Assembly: GCA_048213135.1 (NCBI GenBank)
Contig: PS015088.1
Location: 1-37,062, forward strand
Direction of reading: 5' to 3'
From: Reclinomonas americana ATCC 50394
Lineage: Eukaryota > Jakobida > Jakobea > Jakobida
Length of the DNA stretch: 37,062 bases
In this document: piece by piece, positions 1 through 9,338 of the stretch
Layout: every line of letters starts with the position of its first letter
Position numbering within the stretch: position 1 is the first letter of the stretch
Notes under the pieces: generated by a model
Told to the model about the DNA's origin: nothing
Database searches by the model: none
What the model saw: only the letters and a program-made list of their open reading frames with translations
Position numbers and translations under genes: made by a program

Positions 1-175
1 AGGGGGAGGGAGAGAAGGGGAAGGGGGAGGATGGGGAGCTGAGGTTGTATCGGTGTGTGGTGAAGTGAAAGGATGCGAGCAAGGAGGGAAAGGTTCACAA
101 CAACAGCAACACTGCTGCATGATGATCACCATCTTGACAGAAACTGAGACATCACGGAGAAAACGAGAAAAGGTC

Positions 176-672
176 NNNNNNNNNNNNNNNNNNNNNNNNN
201 NNNNNNNNNNNNNNNNNNNNNNNNNNNNNNNNNNNNNNNNNNNNNNNNNNNNNNNNNNNNNNNNNNNNNNNNNNNNNNNNNNNNNNNNNNNNNNNNNNNN
301 NNNNNNNNNNNNNNNNNNNNNNNNNNNNNNNNNNNNNNNNNNNNNNNNNNNNNNNNNNNNNNNNNNNNNNNNNNNNNNNNNNNNNNNNNNNNNNNNNNNN
401 NNNNNNNNNNNNNNNNNNNNNNNNNNNNNNNNNNNNNNNNNNNNNNNNNNNNNNNNNNNNNNNNNNNNNNNNNNNNNNNNNNNNNNNNNNNNNNNNNNNN
501 NNNNNNNNNNNNNNNNNNNNNNNNNNNNNNNNNNNNNNNNNNNNNNNNNNNNNNNNNNNNNNNNNNNNNNNNNNNNNNNNNNNNNNNNNNNNNNNNNNNN
601 NNNNNNNNNNNNNNNNNNNNNNNNNNNNNNNNNNNNNNNNNNNNNNNNNNNNNNNNNNNNNNNNNNNNNNNN
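176..672. other. Assembly gap (497 N) within methyltransferase gene
   Basis: Run of N. It removes the 3' end of the methyltransferase gene. The flanking 1-175 is purine-rich on the plus strand with no supported gene. Confidence 0.99.
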
Positions 673-1357
673 CTTCCACCTCCTCCACCACCACCACGCC
701 CACCCCCTCCGCCTCCCTCAAAAACGCCTCCAACGCCGAATCCGTCTCCTCCTGACACACCACACCATCCGCACGCCTCCGATACACCGCCCGCCTCACC
801 CGATGACACATCCAGCACTCACTCCCGCCCGCACTCCCCGCCAACACCGCCCGCATCGCCCGCGCCAACGCCCGTGCATGCCGCTCCACATACGCCACCT
901 CTGTCGCCACCACCAACACCACACGATCGCGCACGGCCTCGCACACCACCGCCGGCATCTCGCCGGTATTCCAGTCCCACTCACACGCAATCGCAGAAAC
1001 GGCATTTTCGCGCGCGTTTTCCGCGGCCAGCTGTAGCGCGTCGCTGTCGGCGTCCGTCAGCACCAGTGTGACGGGTGCTTGCTGCATGGCTGCAGCAGTG
1101 GCGACTCCTGCAGCGCCGACTCCGCAGCCGAGTTCGACAATGACCGTGGGCGGAGGCAATGAGGAGGAGGACAAGGTGGTGCTCAGGTGGTGATGCAGTG
1201 CGTGGCAGAGGTGTTGTACGGCGGGGAGCCAGAGAGTGAGGCCAGTGCCGTCGACGTCTTCTTTGCTGCTGCTCTCGTGTGTTGCTGCGTGGTGGTGGCC
1301 GCTGCGGATGGTCACGGAGGTGGAGCCGATGGTGAGGAGGGTTGTCTCGGCGCTCAT
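673..1357 (-). CDS. METTL21/FAM86-type protein-lysine methyltransferase, C-terminus lost in gap
   Basis: Seven-beta-strand SAM-dependent methyltransferase of the Methyltransf_16 kind, whose known members methylate lysines of chaperones and translation factors. Start ATG is at 1357 on the minus strand, and 228 residues are visible before the gap at 176-672. Seen in order: a GTGLTLWLPA segment (residues 37-46) like the G-x-x-x-W-x-A motif before the SAM domain; motif I VIVELGCGVG (72-80) for SAM binding; LTDADSDAL (100-108), the acidic ribose-binding loop after strand 2; a conserved-looking CEWDW (125-129); and VVATEVAYVE (149-158), which takes the place of the usual D-x-V-Y motif. The glutamate there is unusual, as many relatives have Asp. 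No intron is needed in the visible part. The substrate cannot be named from sequence. Family confidence is high, exact subfamily low. Confidence 0.8.
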
Positions 1358-1484
1358 TATGCGTGTTTTTTCCGAGAGAGGACGAGGTGACGGTGTCCCG
1401 CTGCGACGTTCAAGGGGTGTGAGGAAAGGAGAAGGAGGGTGGGAGGGAGGGAGGGAGGGAGAGGGAGAGAGAGAAAGAAAGAGA

Positions 1485-1690
1485 GTCTTCTGTGGAAGGG
1501 AAGATGGAGAAGAATATGCTCGACATCGCTTGTGTCTTGGATATTGTCGGCAAGGGATTTGTGGGCCGACATTCGTCGCATTTTTGGAATGTGGTGAATG
1601 AAGCGCGGAACTTGAAAGAGAGCATAAGCGGAAGGAAAGATGACTGCTTGGAGAAGATGTGGACGTTTGTCGCAGTCTTTTGTTTGAGGA
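1485..1690 (+). repeat. Dispersed non-coding repeat, copy 1
   Basis: Shares near-identical stretches with 34975-35150 (+) and, in part, with the reverse complement of 17018-17190: GGAAGGGAAGATGG, ATATTGTCGGCAAGGGATTT and GGAATGTGGTGAATGAA. A second, decayed partial copy seems to follow at 1628-1685 (GATGACTGCTTGGAGAAGAT, TTTGTCGCAG). It has no coding potential that I trust. It lies upstream of the methyltransferase start, in antisense. Confidence 0.75.
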
Positions 1691-1693
1691 ACT

Positions 1694-2038
1694 TCAGCTC
1701 GACGTCGTAGGAAGCGTTTCTGCAAGCATCGCCAAGCCGGCTCTTCGTCGCTTGACTCGGGCCTCGTCTAAACATGCTTCAGACCATTCTCGAGAACGTT
1801 CGTGACGCTGTGACCTGCACTGAGCTGCCATGGACTCGGTGAACTCATTCTCCGTAAGTTCCAAGTGGCGGCGAATTTCTCGCATGTTGGGAATTCGTAT
1901 CATTCCCAGGCCCATCTGTTTCTCAATCGTGGTGACCTCTACCACATGCTCTTTGGTGATTTGCTCCACAGCTTCTGTCCCCCTTCCTTTCGCCCTTATT
2001 CCTTTCTCGTCCCTCGTCTCTATGCCTCTCCCGTCCAT
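1694..2038 (-). CDS. Doubtful intronless ORF, 114 aa
   Basis: ATG at 2038, stop at 1694. The central part (about residues 24-100) has mixed, protein-like composition with two predicted charged helices (for example VVEVTTIEKQMGLGM and NMREIRRHLELTENEFTE), while the first 20 residues come from simple-sequence DNA. No family was recognised. It sits between two minus-strand genes and ends beside the dispersed repeat, so it could be a small gene, a last exon or a chance ORF. Confidence 0.25.
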   Translation of the reverse strand: MDGRGIETRDEKGIRAKGRGTEAVEQITKEHVVEVTTIEKQMGLGMIRIPNMREIRRHLELTENEFTESMAAQCRSQRHERSREWSEACLDEARVKRRRAGLAMLAETLPTTSS

Positions 2039-2536
2039 TGGCCTCTCTCGTCTTTCTACCTCTCTCGTCTCTCTTCCCCTGATTCCCTCTTCCCTTCTCT
2101 CCTCTGCTGCCCCTCTCGTCCCTCTGCCTCTCTCTGTCCCTCTCGACCCTCTGCCTCTCTCGTCCCTCTACCCCTCTCGTCTTTTTGTCCCAATTCCCTC
2201 TTCCGTTCTCGTCTCTCCGCCCTTCTCGTCCTCTTGCCCTTTCCCTCTCTCCTCTGCTGTCCTCGAATCCTTCTTCCCTATGCCCCTTGCACCCATCTCC
2301 CTAGACGCTCAGTTCCTTGTTTCTCCTCTTTCCCTCCGCCCATCATTCCGTCTTTCCCTCTGCTCAATTGCACCCTTCACCCTTTTCACCCACCTGTTGC
2401 TCCCTTAGCCCCCCTTCCTCTACCCCTTGCTCCCTTCATCTCTTACCCCTTCCCCTACCCCTTCCCCCCTCTTCTCATCCCGACCCTGCCGTCTCTGCTC
2501 TCGACAGACCTTGCTGCATTTTCCAGTCCTTGGCGT

Positions 2537-5500
2537 TTATTCCTCCTCATCGCCCAGCTCCTCAAAGTTGAGCACCACATGCCGTCGCCTGTGCTCTCCG
2601 CTGTCCGCGGAGACCTTGTGCGCGGAGACGGCGTCATGGATGCGCTGGTGAGGCCACTCGTCGACGCGAGGGTCTTGGATCTTGTGCTCGTCGACGAAGC
2701 GAAGGAGTGGTGGGAGCACCGAGAAGCTGTGATGCGGGTGAGAGGGAGGGAGGAGGGAGGGAGGGGGAGGGGGAAGGGAGGGAGAGAGAGAAAGAGGGGG
2801 AAGGGAAAGAGATAGAGATAGAGAGAGAGAGAGAGAGACGGCGAATGAACGAGAAAGAGCAAAGAACGAAAGCAGAAGAGAGATAGAAGGAGGAGGAGAA
2901 GGAGGTGAGAGAGAGGACTGACAAGCATAGCAGGCAAGACTCAGACGCAGCAAGACTACAGAGGAAATGGGAGAGAGAGTGAAAAGACACAGAGAGAGGC
3001 GAGAAGGAAAGAGAGACAGAGGCACACAGAAAGACTGAGAGAGAGAAGAGACAGCGAATGAAAAAGGAAAGAAAACAAGAAAGAAATGTAGAAACTACGA
3101 GGAGGAAGGAGGGAGACTGACAATCACAGCAGGAAAGACGCAGATGCAGCAAGAATACAGAGGGAGTGAGAGAGAGAGACAAAGAAACCACAGGTAGAGA
3201 GAGAATGAGATAGACAGACACGGAGAGAAAAAAGAACGCCGAAAATGAAAGAAGGAAAGAAAAGACGAAACAGGAAGGAGACGTGGGAAGGAGACTGGTA
3301 ACAGATGCAGCAAGATTTACAGAGGGAGTGGGAGAGAGACAAGGAGAGACAGAGAGCCAGAGAAAACGGAAGAGAAAGAGAGAGAGAATGAAAAATCAGA
3401 GATAGCAAGAGGAGGCGGGAGGGAGGGAGGGAGACAGACAAGGACAGCAGAAAAGGCACAGATGCAGCAAGCTTTACAAAGGTTGTAGGAGAGAGAGAGA
3501 GAGAGCAGAAATAGATTGAGAGAATGAAAGAAGAAAGAGGACAGCGACTGACAAAGAGAAAAAAGAGAAGAAGAAAGAAATGAAGAAAGAGGAAACACTC
3601 AGATGCAGCAAGGATTGCACAGAGAGACAAAGAGAGACTCTGTAATACGAGGAAGAGAGACGCAACGGCTCGAGAATGTGCTTGAGCGGGCACACTGCGC
3701 CAGCTCCGTGTCGGTGTCTGCGGAAAATGGTGAACGCCTGCGACGACAAAACAGCGCTGTCGACACAAAGACGCACCCCACAAAGGCCACCTTGCCGTCC
3801 ACAGCCACAAAGCGACGACACGTCTGCTCATCGAGGAACGCTGATGGTGCGTCGAGAGTGACCAGCAACACATCCACGGGCGCAATGTCGCCACCGCTAC
3901 CCGCCAGCAACGCCTCCGCGTTGTGATACTCGGCCGCCCCACATGCTTCCGCGTCCGCACGATCCCGTCCCTCCGACAGCTCGGAGCCAATGCAGCAGAC
4001 GCGGCAACCGATGGCGCTGGCAAAGAGGGTGCAGTAGCGGCCCTGACCACCAGAGATTCCTGTACGAGACCGAAGGATATGAACAGCAATTCAAGCACGG
4101 TTCTGTCGCGGGAGAGACTCACCAACCACGCCGACCCGTTCGCCCGACGTCAACCGCTGCACAGTGAGTGCCAAGTAGGCCGCGAGTCCGTCGCATAACA
4201 ATGGCGCTGAGCAACGAAATGCGTGAGGCACACAAAAGACACCATGCGCTTCTCGGCAGTCACTCACCGGCTTGCGCACCCGACACCGACTCGGGCAGGG
4301 CGACAACGAATCGTCGCGGCACGAGCATGCCACTGGCGAATCCACCGCAGTGCGGAAAGCGAAAGTTGCGATGTGCTGGTCTTGTGCACTCGTCCGGCCG
4401 ACACGCGCGACATCGTGAGCACCTGTGGCGAGTGTCAGAGAACAAGGAGACACGAATCTCAACGCAGTCGACGCAACGCTCCACACGGTGCACAAATGCC
4501 GCACACGGCCACACGTTCGCCAAACTCCAAATCCGCAATGCCGGAGCCGAGCTGTCGCAAAGGGTGGTGGGAAGGGAAGGAGGGAGGGGAAGGGGGGAGG
4601 GGAAGGAGGGAGGGGAAGGGGGGGGGGAGGAGGGAGGAGTGAGGGGAAGGGGGAGCGGAAGGAGGAGGGAGGGGAAGGGGGAGGGGAAGGAGGGAGGGGA
4701 AGGGGGAGCTGAAGGAGTGAGGGGCAGAGGGAGGGGAAGGAGGGAGGGAGGGATGAAGGAGAAATACAAACACACACACAGAGAGAGGGAGAGAGAGCAG
4801 AAGAAGAAAAAGGCACATATACATCAATGCAGACCTCCGACACAATGCCAATCACTTGGTGGCCGGGAACCACCAGTTGCGTTTCACCCTTGTCGTCGGA
4901 GGGCCACGGCAGACCCAGTAACCGGACTGCACGAATAAAAGAGTCAATGGAAGAAACTCTTCTCTCTTCAGCTCAGACCCACTCACCATCCTCTTCGCAC
5001 ACACCGCAGTGCGTGACCCGAATGTAGACGAGACCCGGCGCGCACGATACGCGACCCCAATCCACCTCCTCAATCTCTCCGCCGTCCTCGGTCACGCCGT
5101 AGCCGACGGTCTTCCCCCAGTGTAGTCCGCCAATCGACGACACATCGGTCGACGAGGGAAGCGATTGCTGATTGATGAACGAGCCGCGAGCGACAAATGA
5201 CTTGCGTCGTGCCCCCGACGTGGGTGACACGGTGAGGGATTTCGATGAGGGTGACCAGCGCAGGAGACCGGTGAACCAGGCGCGGGCCTCGGCCGGTGTG
5301 TCGAAGGCGAAGTAGTAGGTTCGGGTGCCTGGATGAGAGAAGAGTGAGGAGCAGGAAAGGGGAAGGGTGTGGAGAGTCGGAAGAGAGGGCAAAGTAGAAA
5401 CTCTCTCCTTGTACGACAGTCTCTCACGATCAACAGCGCGATAAAGTATTATCATCGCACTCATACATGTTACTTCCTCGGACTTGTTCTCTTCCCCTCA

Positions 5501-6906
5501 TTGCTCCTCCCTTCAGCAACTCCCACGCAACGACTCGCAGTTTGCGTGTCCATGCACACAATGTTGTTGCGGCCCTTGTACTGGTCGAGCACAAACACCG
5601 CCAGCACGCTTTGGCGCTCGATGAAGCCCTTGGAGACCGTCAACTAATGCAGACAGTGAGCGACATTCCGCTGCACTGAAGCACACAGCAACTCACCGTC
5701 GCGTCCGTATAATACTCGAGTGCACGCTGCGTCAACAAAAAGTACCGCCTCTTCCATGACTTCCACAAGCCGCCTGACGACAACGTGCCGCGGTCAGCAT
5801 GTGCCGTGCACGCACTCCATGATAGAACGCACCTTCTTTTGTGCCCCATCCGTGCAATCCGTCGACGCCGGCCACATATGAGCGCACTGATGGTGCCGCT
5901 TCTGGATGGTCCGCGTTTCTGTGGCACCACATTCAGCAAAATAGTGCATGCGACCGGAGAGCATGCCGAAGCCGCGGCACGCAACAATTGCCGCTCGAGG
6001 AAGACGCCGATGCGGTCCCACATGAGAGCGCACTCGGGAGCAGCAAAGGCGCCAAGCCTCCACTGCGCACGTGTCGTCTCCGAGAGGCCGGACATCTGCA
6101 AGGGGAGACAACGGAAAGGACAAGGGAGAAATGAGAAGGGGGAAGGAACAGGGGGGAAGGACAAGGGGGAAGGAAAGGGGGAGAAAAAGGGGGAAGGAAC
6201 AGGGTGAAGGAACAGGGGGAAGGAGAAGGGGGAGGGTGAAGGGGGAAGGTGAAGGGGGAAGGTGAAGGGGGACGGTGAAGGGGGAAGGTGAAGGGGGAAG
6301 GTGAAGGGGGAAGGTGAAGGGGGAAGGTGAAGGGGGAAGGAACAGGGGAAGGAGACGGGGCAGCGGGAAAGGAACATGGGGGATAGCGACAACGGGGAGT
6401 GTGCCATTTCTCACCGGAATCATGAATCCGTGGCCACAGTCGGCGTACCACCACACTTGCAGGTGTGGCGATGCCGAAAGCGACTCGCACCACTTTCTCG
6501 GCTCCCACTCATCACCCTCGCCCAAGTGCATCTCCAGTGACACCTCCAGTGGTATTGACAGGTCGCACACTTCGGTAGGTGGGAGGCGAGGTCCTGCGGC
6601 CACCACGGCGTCGATGTGAGCCAGGGAGTCGGCGGCCGCTCTGCAGAATGGAGAGCGGGGGCGTTGAGAGGTGAAGAAATGGAGAGAGCAAATGGGGGAG
6701 AAGGAGCGCAACAAGGCCGCCGTGGCTCCGACACCGATACCCAGCAGGCACACATACATGGCGCCGGCCTCCTACAAGAGCGTGGGGGTCAGGAAAAGGA
6801 GAGGACATAAAAGTAGATGGTCACACGAGACCTTCAACTCGGCCACCACACTGCCGATATTGCTGATCAGCGCGGACCAGTCGAAGAGAACCGAGTAGTC
6901 GAGGGG
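2537..6906 (-). CDS. PH domain fused to zinc-type MDR (CAD-like) alcohol dehydrogenase
   Basis: Exons (minus): 6832-6906, 6713-6771, 6415-6640, 5986-6095, 5833-5918, 5697-5773, 5532-5643, 4987-5328, 4835-4926, 4478-4551, 4268-4422, 4123-4206, from 4059 to about 3780, about 3740-3667, and 2537-2726. Reading phases match at all junctions except the one near 3740-3780. PH domain: WGTKEGGLWKSWKRRYFLLT, then LEYYTDA, then YYFAFDTPAEARAWFTGLL, the C-terminal helix with its Trp. The same exon continues into the dehydrogenase start (VYIRVTHCGVCEED). MDR landmarks: catalytic zinc ligands Cys of CGVC, His of VPGHQVIG and Cys of APLLCDG; structural zinc CGACSRCRACRPDEC (C-x2-C-x2-C-x7-C); cofactor loop VGISGGQG; C-terminal LRFVDEHKI and VVL. 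Such enzymes oxidise or reduce alcohols/aldehydes with NAD(P)(H); PH domains bind phosphoinositides or proteins. Oddity: GHQ replaces the usual GHE. The region upstream of the PH domain is unrecognised. The true start is unknown and may be at 8635. Confidence 0.82.
2727..3666 (-). repeat. Last intron of PH-MDR gene with degenerate ~160 bp tandem repeats
   Basis: Begins with donor GTTGCG (3661-3666 reversed) and ends at acceptor ATCACAG before 2726. Inside, a unit marked by CAGATGCAGCAAG recurs with CAGCAAG at 2948, 3147, 3308, 3465 and 3606 (spacing 199, 161, 157, 141 bp), separated by GA-rich sequence. The strand read by the gene is CT-rich throughout. Confidence 0.75.
4560..4760 (+). repeat. 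GGGGAAGGAGGGA-type minisatellite in PH-MDR intron
   Basis: Tandem G-rich units of about 10-14 bp fill most of the intron between exons 4478-4551 and 4835-4926. On the gene's strand this is a long C-rich pyrimidine tract directly before the acceptor. The G-rich strand has many G3-G5 runs. Confidence 0.85.
6115..6375 (+). repeat. 13-bp minisatellite (GAAGGGGGAAGGT) in PH-MDR intron
   Basis: Near-perfect 12-13 bp units (GAAGGGGGAAGGT and variants with AACA) run from about 6130 to 6345 inside the intron 6096-6414. It is again acceptor-proximal on the gene strand. Confidence 0.9.
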
Positions 6907-7526
6907 CTGCGTGAGGAGGGAAAGGGAGGCGACAATGAGGAATGGTGAATCGCGAGTGTCCTCTCTCAATCGCTTGCTCCAACAAACATGAGGGATACCA
7001 CAGGGAGTGTCACGTTGCAAGGGAGACTCGACAGCGGAGGAGAGCAGAGACAGCTGGACCTCAATATTACATGACAGACGAGAAGAGACAACTGAATCGA
7101 GTGCGTCAGATTGCAGGCAGCAAGGACATATCGCAATGCAAGAGGGGAGTCCAGACGCGGGAGATGGAAGCAGGAGAAAATGAGGCATTGCAGAGAAAAG
7201 TCAACTGACGAGAGGAGACAACTGGATTCAGTGTCTTGGCTGCATTCAGGGCTAACTCTCATGTGCAGCTTCCCACGATCCCCTCGTTCATGTCTGCATC
7301 TTGCCAGCTCCGCCTTTGCACATGCAATCCCACTTGTCTCTTCCCTCATACTGGTCTTATTCTCGCATCCAGCTCTCTCTGCCCTCCGCCACTCCCACGA
7401 TCTCCTGCTCTTTGCTTCGTGCAATCCCAGTTGTCTCTTCCCATATTGATCCATCACACGTCCAACTCTCACATGTCCGGCCCCCCTCTACCCCTTCCTC
7501 CACTCTCTCTCTCTCTCTCTCTCTCT
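6907..7526. other. Presumed intron or intergenic, with ~120 bp direct repeats
   Basis: Upstream of the first certain PH-MDR exon. Related segments CACGATCYCCT ... GCAATCCCASTTGTCTCTTCC occur at about 7273-7355 and 7393-7445. An earlier pair around 7075 and 7210 shares GACGAGAAGAGACAACTG-like sequence. It ends in a CT microsatellite at the gap edge. No exon is supported. Confidence 0.5.
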
Positions 7527-8157
7527 NNNNNNNNNNNNNNNNNNNNNNNNNNNNNNNNNNNNNNNNNNNNNNNNNNNNNNNNNNNNNNNNNNNNNNNNNN
7601 NNNNNNNNNNNNNNNNNNNNNNNNNNNNNNNNNNNNNNNNNNNNNNNNNNNNNNNNNNNNNNNNNNNNNNNNNNNNNNNNNNNNNNNNNNNNNNNNNNNN
7701 NNNNNNNNNNNNNNNNNNNNNNNNNNNNNNNNNNNNNNNNNNNNNNNNNNNNNNNNNNNNNNNNNNNNNNNNNNNNNNNNNNNNNNNNNNNNNNNNNNNN
7801 NNNNNNNNNNNNNNNNNNNNNNNNNNNNNNNNNNNNNNNNNNNNNNNNNNNNNNNNNNNNNNNNNNNNNNNNNNNNNNNNNNNNNNNNNNNNNNNNNNNN
7901 NNNNNNNNNNNNNNNNNNNNNNNNNNNNNNNNNNNNNNNNNNNNNNNNNNNNNNNNNNNNNNNNNNNNNNNNNNNNNNNNNNNNNNNNNNNNNNNNNNNN
8001 NNNNNNNNNNNNNNNNNNNNNNNNNNNNNNNNNNNNNNNNNNNNNNNNNNNNNNNNNNNNNNNNNNNNNNNNNNNNNNNNNNNNNNNNNNNNNNNNNNNN
8101 NNNNNNNNNNNNNNNNNNNNNNNNNNNNNNNNNNNNNNNNNNNNNNNNNNNNNNNNN
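7527..8157. other. Assembly gap (631 N)
   Basis: Run of N flanked on the left by (CT)n. It separates the unrecognised exon at 8158-8635 from the first certain PH-MDR exon. Confidence 0.99.
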
Positions 8158-8635
8158 TTCACCTCACCTCCTCCTCCCTCCCACCATCACCACTGACTTC
8201 CAACGACGCCGACGACCACACATCCGGCGCCACCAACACCACCACCGACGCAGCAGCAGCAGAAGAAGAAGACTCCACTCGCAACCTGCTCGCCACCTGC
8301 CTCACTGCCTCACTCATCGCTCCCCGATTCCCGCCACTGTTCGCCCACAACGGAGACGCAGGCAGGAGGACTACAGTGGCGCGTCCGTTCACCAGTGATC
8401 CAATGGAAGAGGAAGAGGCGGCTGCGGCTGCGGAGGGTGATGTTGTGGTGTGAGAGGTGAGTGGGATGCACCATGCGGGAATGGTGGAGTCGTCGTCTGT
8501 GGCGAGGAGGGTGTGAGTGATTGAAGGAGATGGGCAGGTGCGTGTGTGGTGACCATTGACGAGGAACTCCACGTGTTGCATGCTATGCGCGCGCGTGTTT
8601 GTCTGATTAGATTTGACTGCAACTGCGCGGGACAT
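8158..8635 (-). CDS. Unrecognised N-terminal exon, possibly start of the PH-MDR gene
   Basis: ATG at 8635 with an in-frame stop upstream; open for 158 residues into the gap at 7527-8157. It shows beta-rich segments (HVEFLVNG, TIPAWCIPLTSH), an alanine/serine-rich linker and NGRATVVLLPASPLW followed by a helix (SEAVRQVASRL). No family was recognised. It is on the same strand as, and head-to-tail with, the first certain PH-MDR exon at 6906, so it may be that gene's first exon or a separate small gene. The gap hides the junction. Confidence 0.45.
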
Positions 8636-9338
8636 TCCGTCGTGAGAGGTTTTCTGCGTGGAGCGGTTGTGCGTTACGGTGGTGCTCGTGCAGCATGAGG
8701 AAGTGAGGGATGTGGAGCTCTTTGACGCGCATTTTTTTATTGCGCGACGTCGCGATATTGTTCGACGTCGAGTAATAACGATTCACTCCTGGCATCAGCT
8801 GTCTTGACGACCAAGTCCGACCATATCCGAAGCATCCACGCAATACAAGACGGCAGAAGCGCGGTTTCTGTTTCAACCACATCACCAATGACGACACCAC
8901 CACTGCTTCGCTTTCGCTTGCTTCGAATTCTGTGATCCGGACCCGGCTTTGCTTTGTTTGCCTGGCTTATGGCCTTTTCCCGAATTCGATGTGCCGTGTA
9001 CGATCGCAGAAAACACTATGCGTCTATGCAAGTGCGTCTAATCCACTGGTCAACCACGCTTATGCGGTACAGATCGCAGTTCTCGATTTGTTCGGAGCTC
9101 CGAGAGCGAACACACACACACACACATGTACAAGGAACCTGCTGCTGTCTCAAGATTGGTGTTTGTGTTGATGTTTTGGATACGGTTGAACTTGGTCATC
9201 AAGACAGCTGTTGCTTGTTTGTTGGTGAATGAATTGTTGTTGTTGGCAGTGTCGTCCGTTCGCAAAGGACAACTGTCCACCACCACAAGGTTTACAGTAA
9301 CTTCACCACTTTCCCCCTTTCCCCCTTCCCCACGCAAG
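8636..9338. promoter_or_regulatory. Divergent intergenic region with two GACGTC palindromes
   Basis: Lies between the ATG at 8635 (-) and the WD40 ATG at 9339 (+). It contains two perfect palindromes sharing a GACGTC core: CGCGACGTCGCG at 8743-8754 and TCGACGTCGA at 8762-8771, centres 18 bp apart, just after an A/T-rich stretch. Palindromes with an ACGT core are typical of bZIP sites, but the regulatory role is inference. A (CA)n tract lies at 9112-9126. Confidence 0.35.

Larger units (their letters stand above)
1358..2536. other. Intergenic region: GA/CT low complexity, repeat copy, one doubtful ORF
   Basis: Lies between the methyltransferase start (1357, -) and the PH-MDR stop (2537, -). 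It holds a purine tract (1425-1490), copy 1 of the dispersed repeat (about 1485-1690), a doubtful minus ORF (1694-2038) and a CT-rich degenerate tract (about 1975-2500). No other gene signal was seen. Confidence 0.6.

Noticed and set aside
1830-2815. Plus-strand Pro/Ser/Leu-rich ORFs over 1830-2815
   Set aside because: They run through CT-rich degenerate repeat and are antisense to the last PH-MDR exon, which is supported by MDR family resemblance.
3738-3781. A 20-nt, 39-nt or 44-nt intron in the PH-MDR gene after VAFVG
   Set aside because: Several GT-AG choices exist. The 39-nt one gives the wrong downstream frame, and the 20- and 44-nt ones both work on phase. I left this junction unresolved rather than claim a record-short intron.
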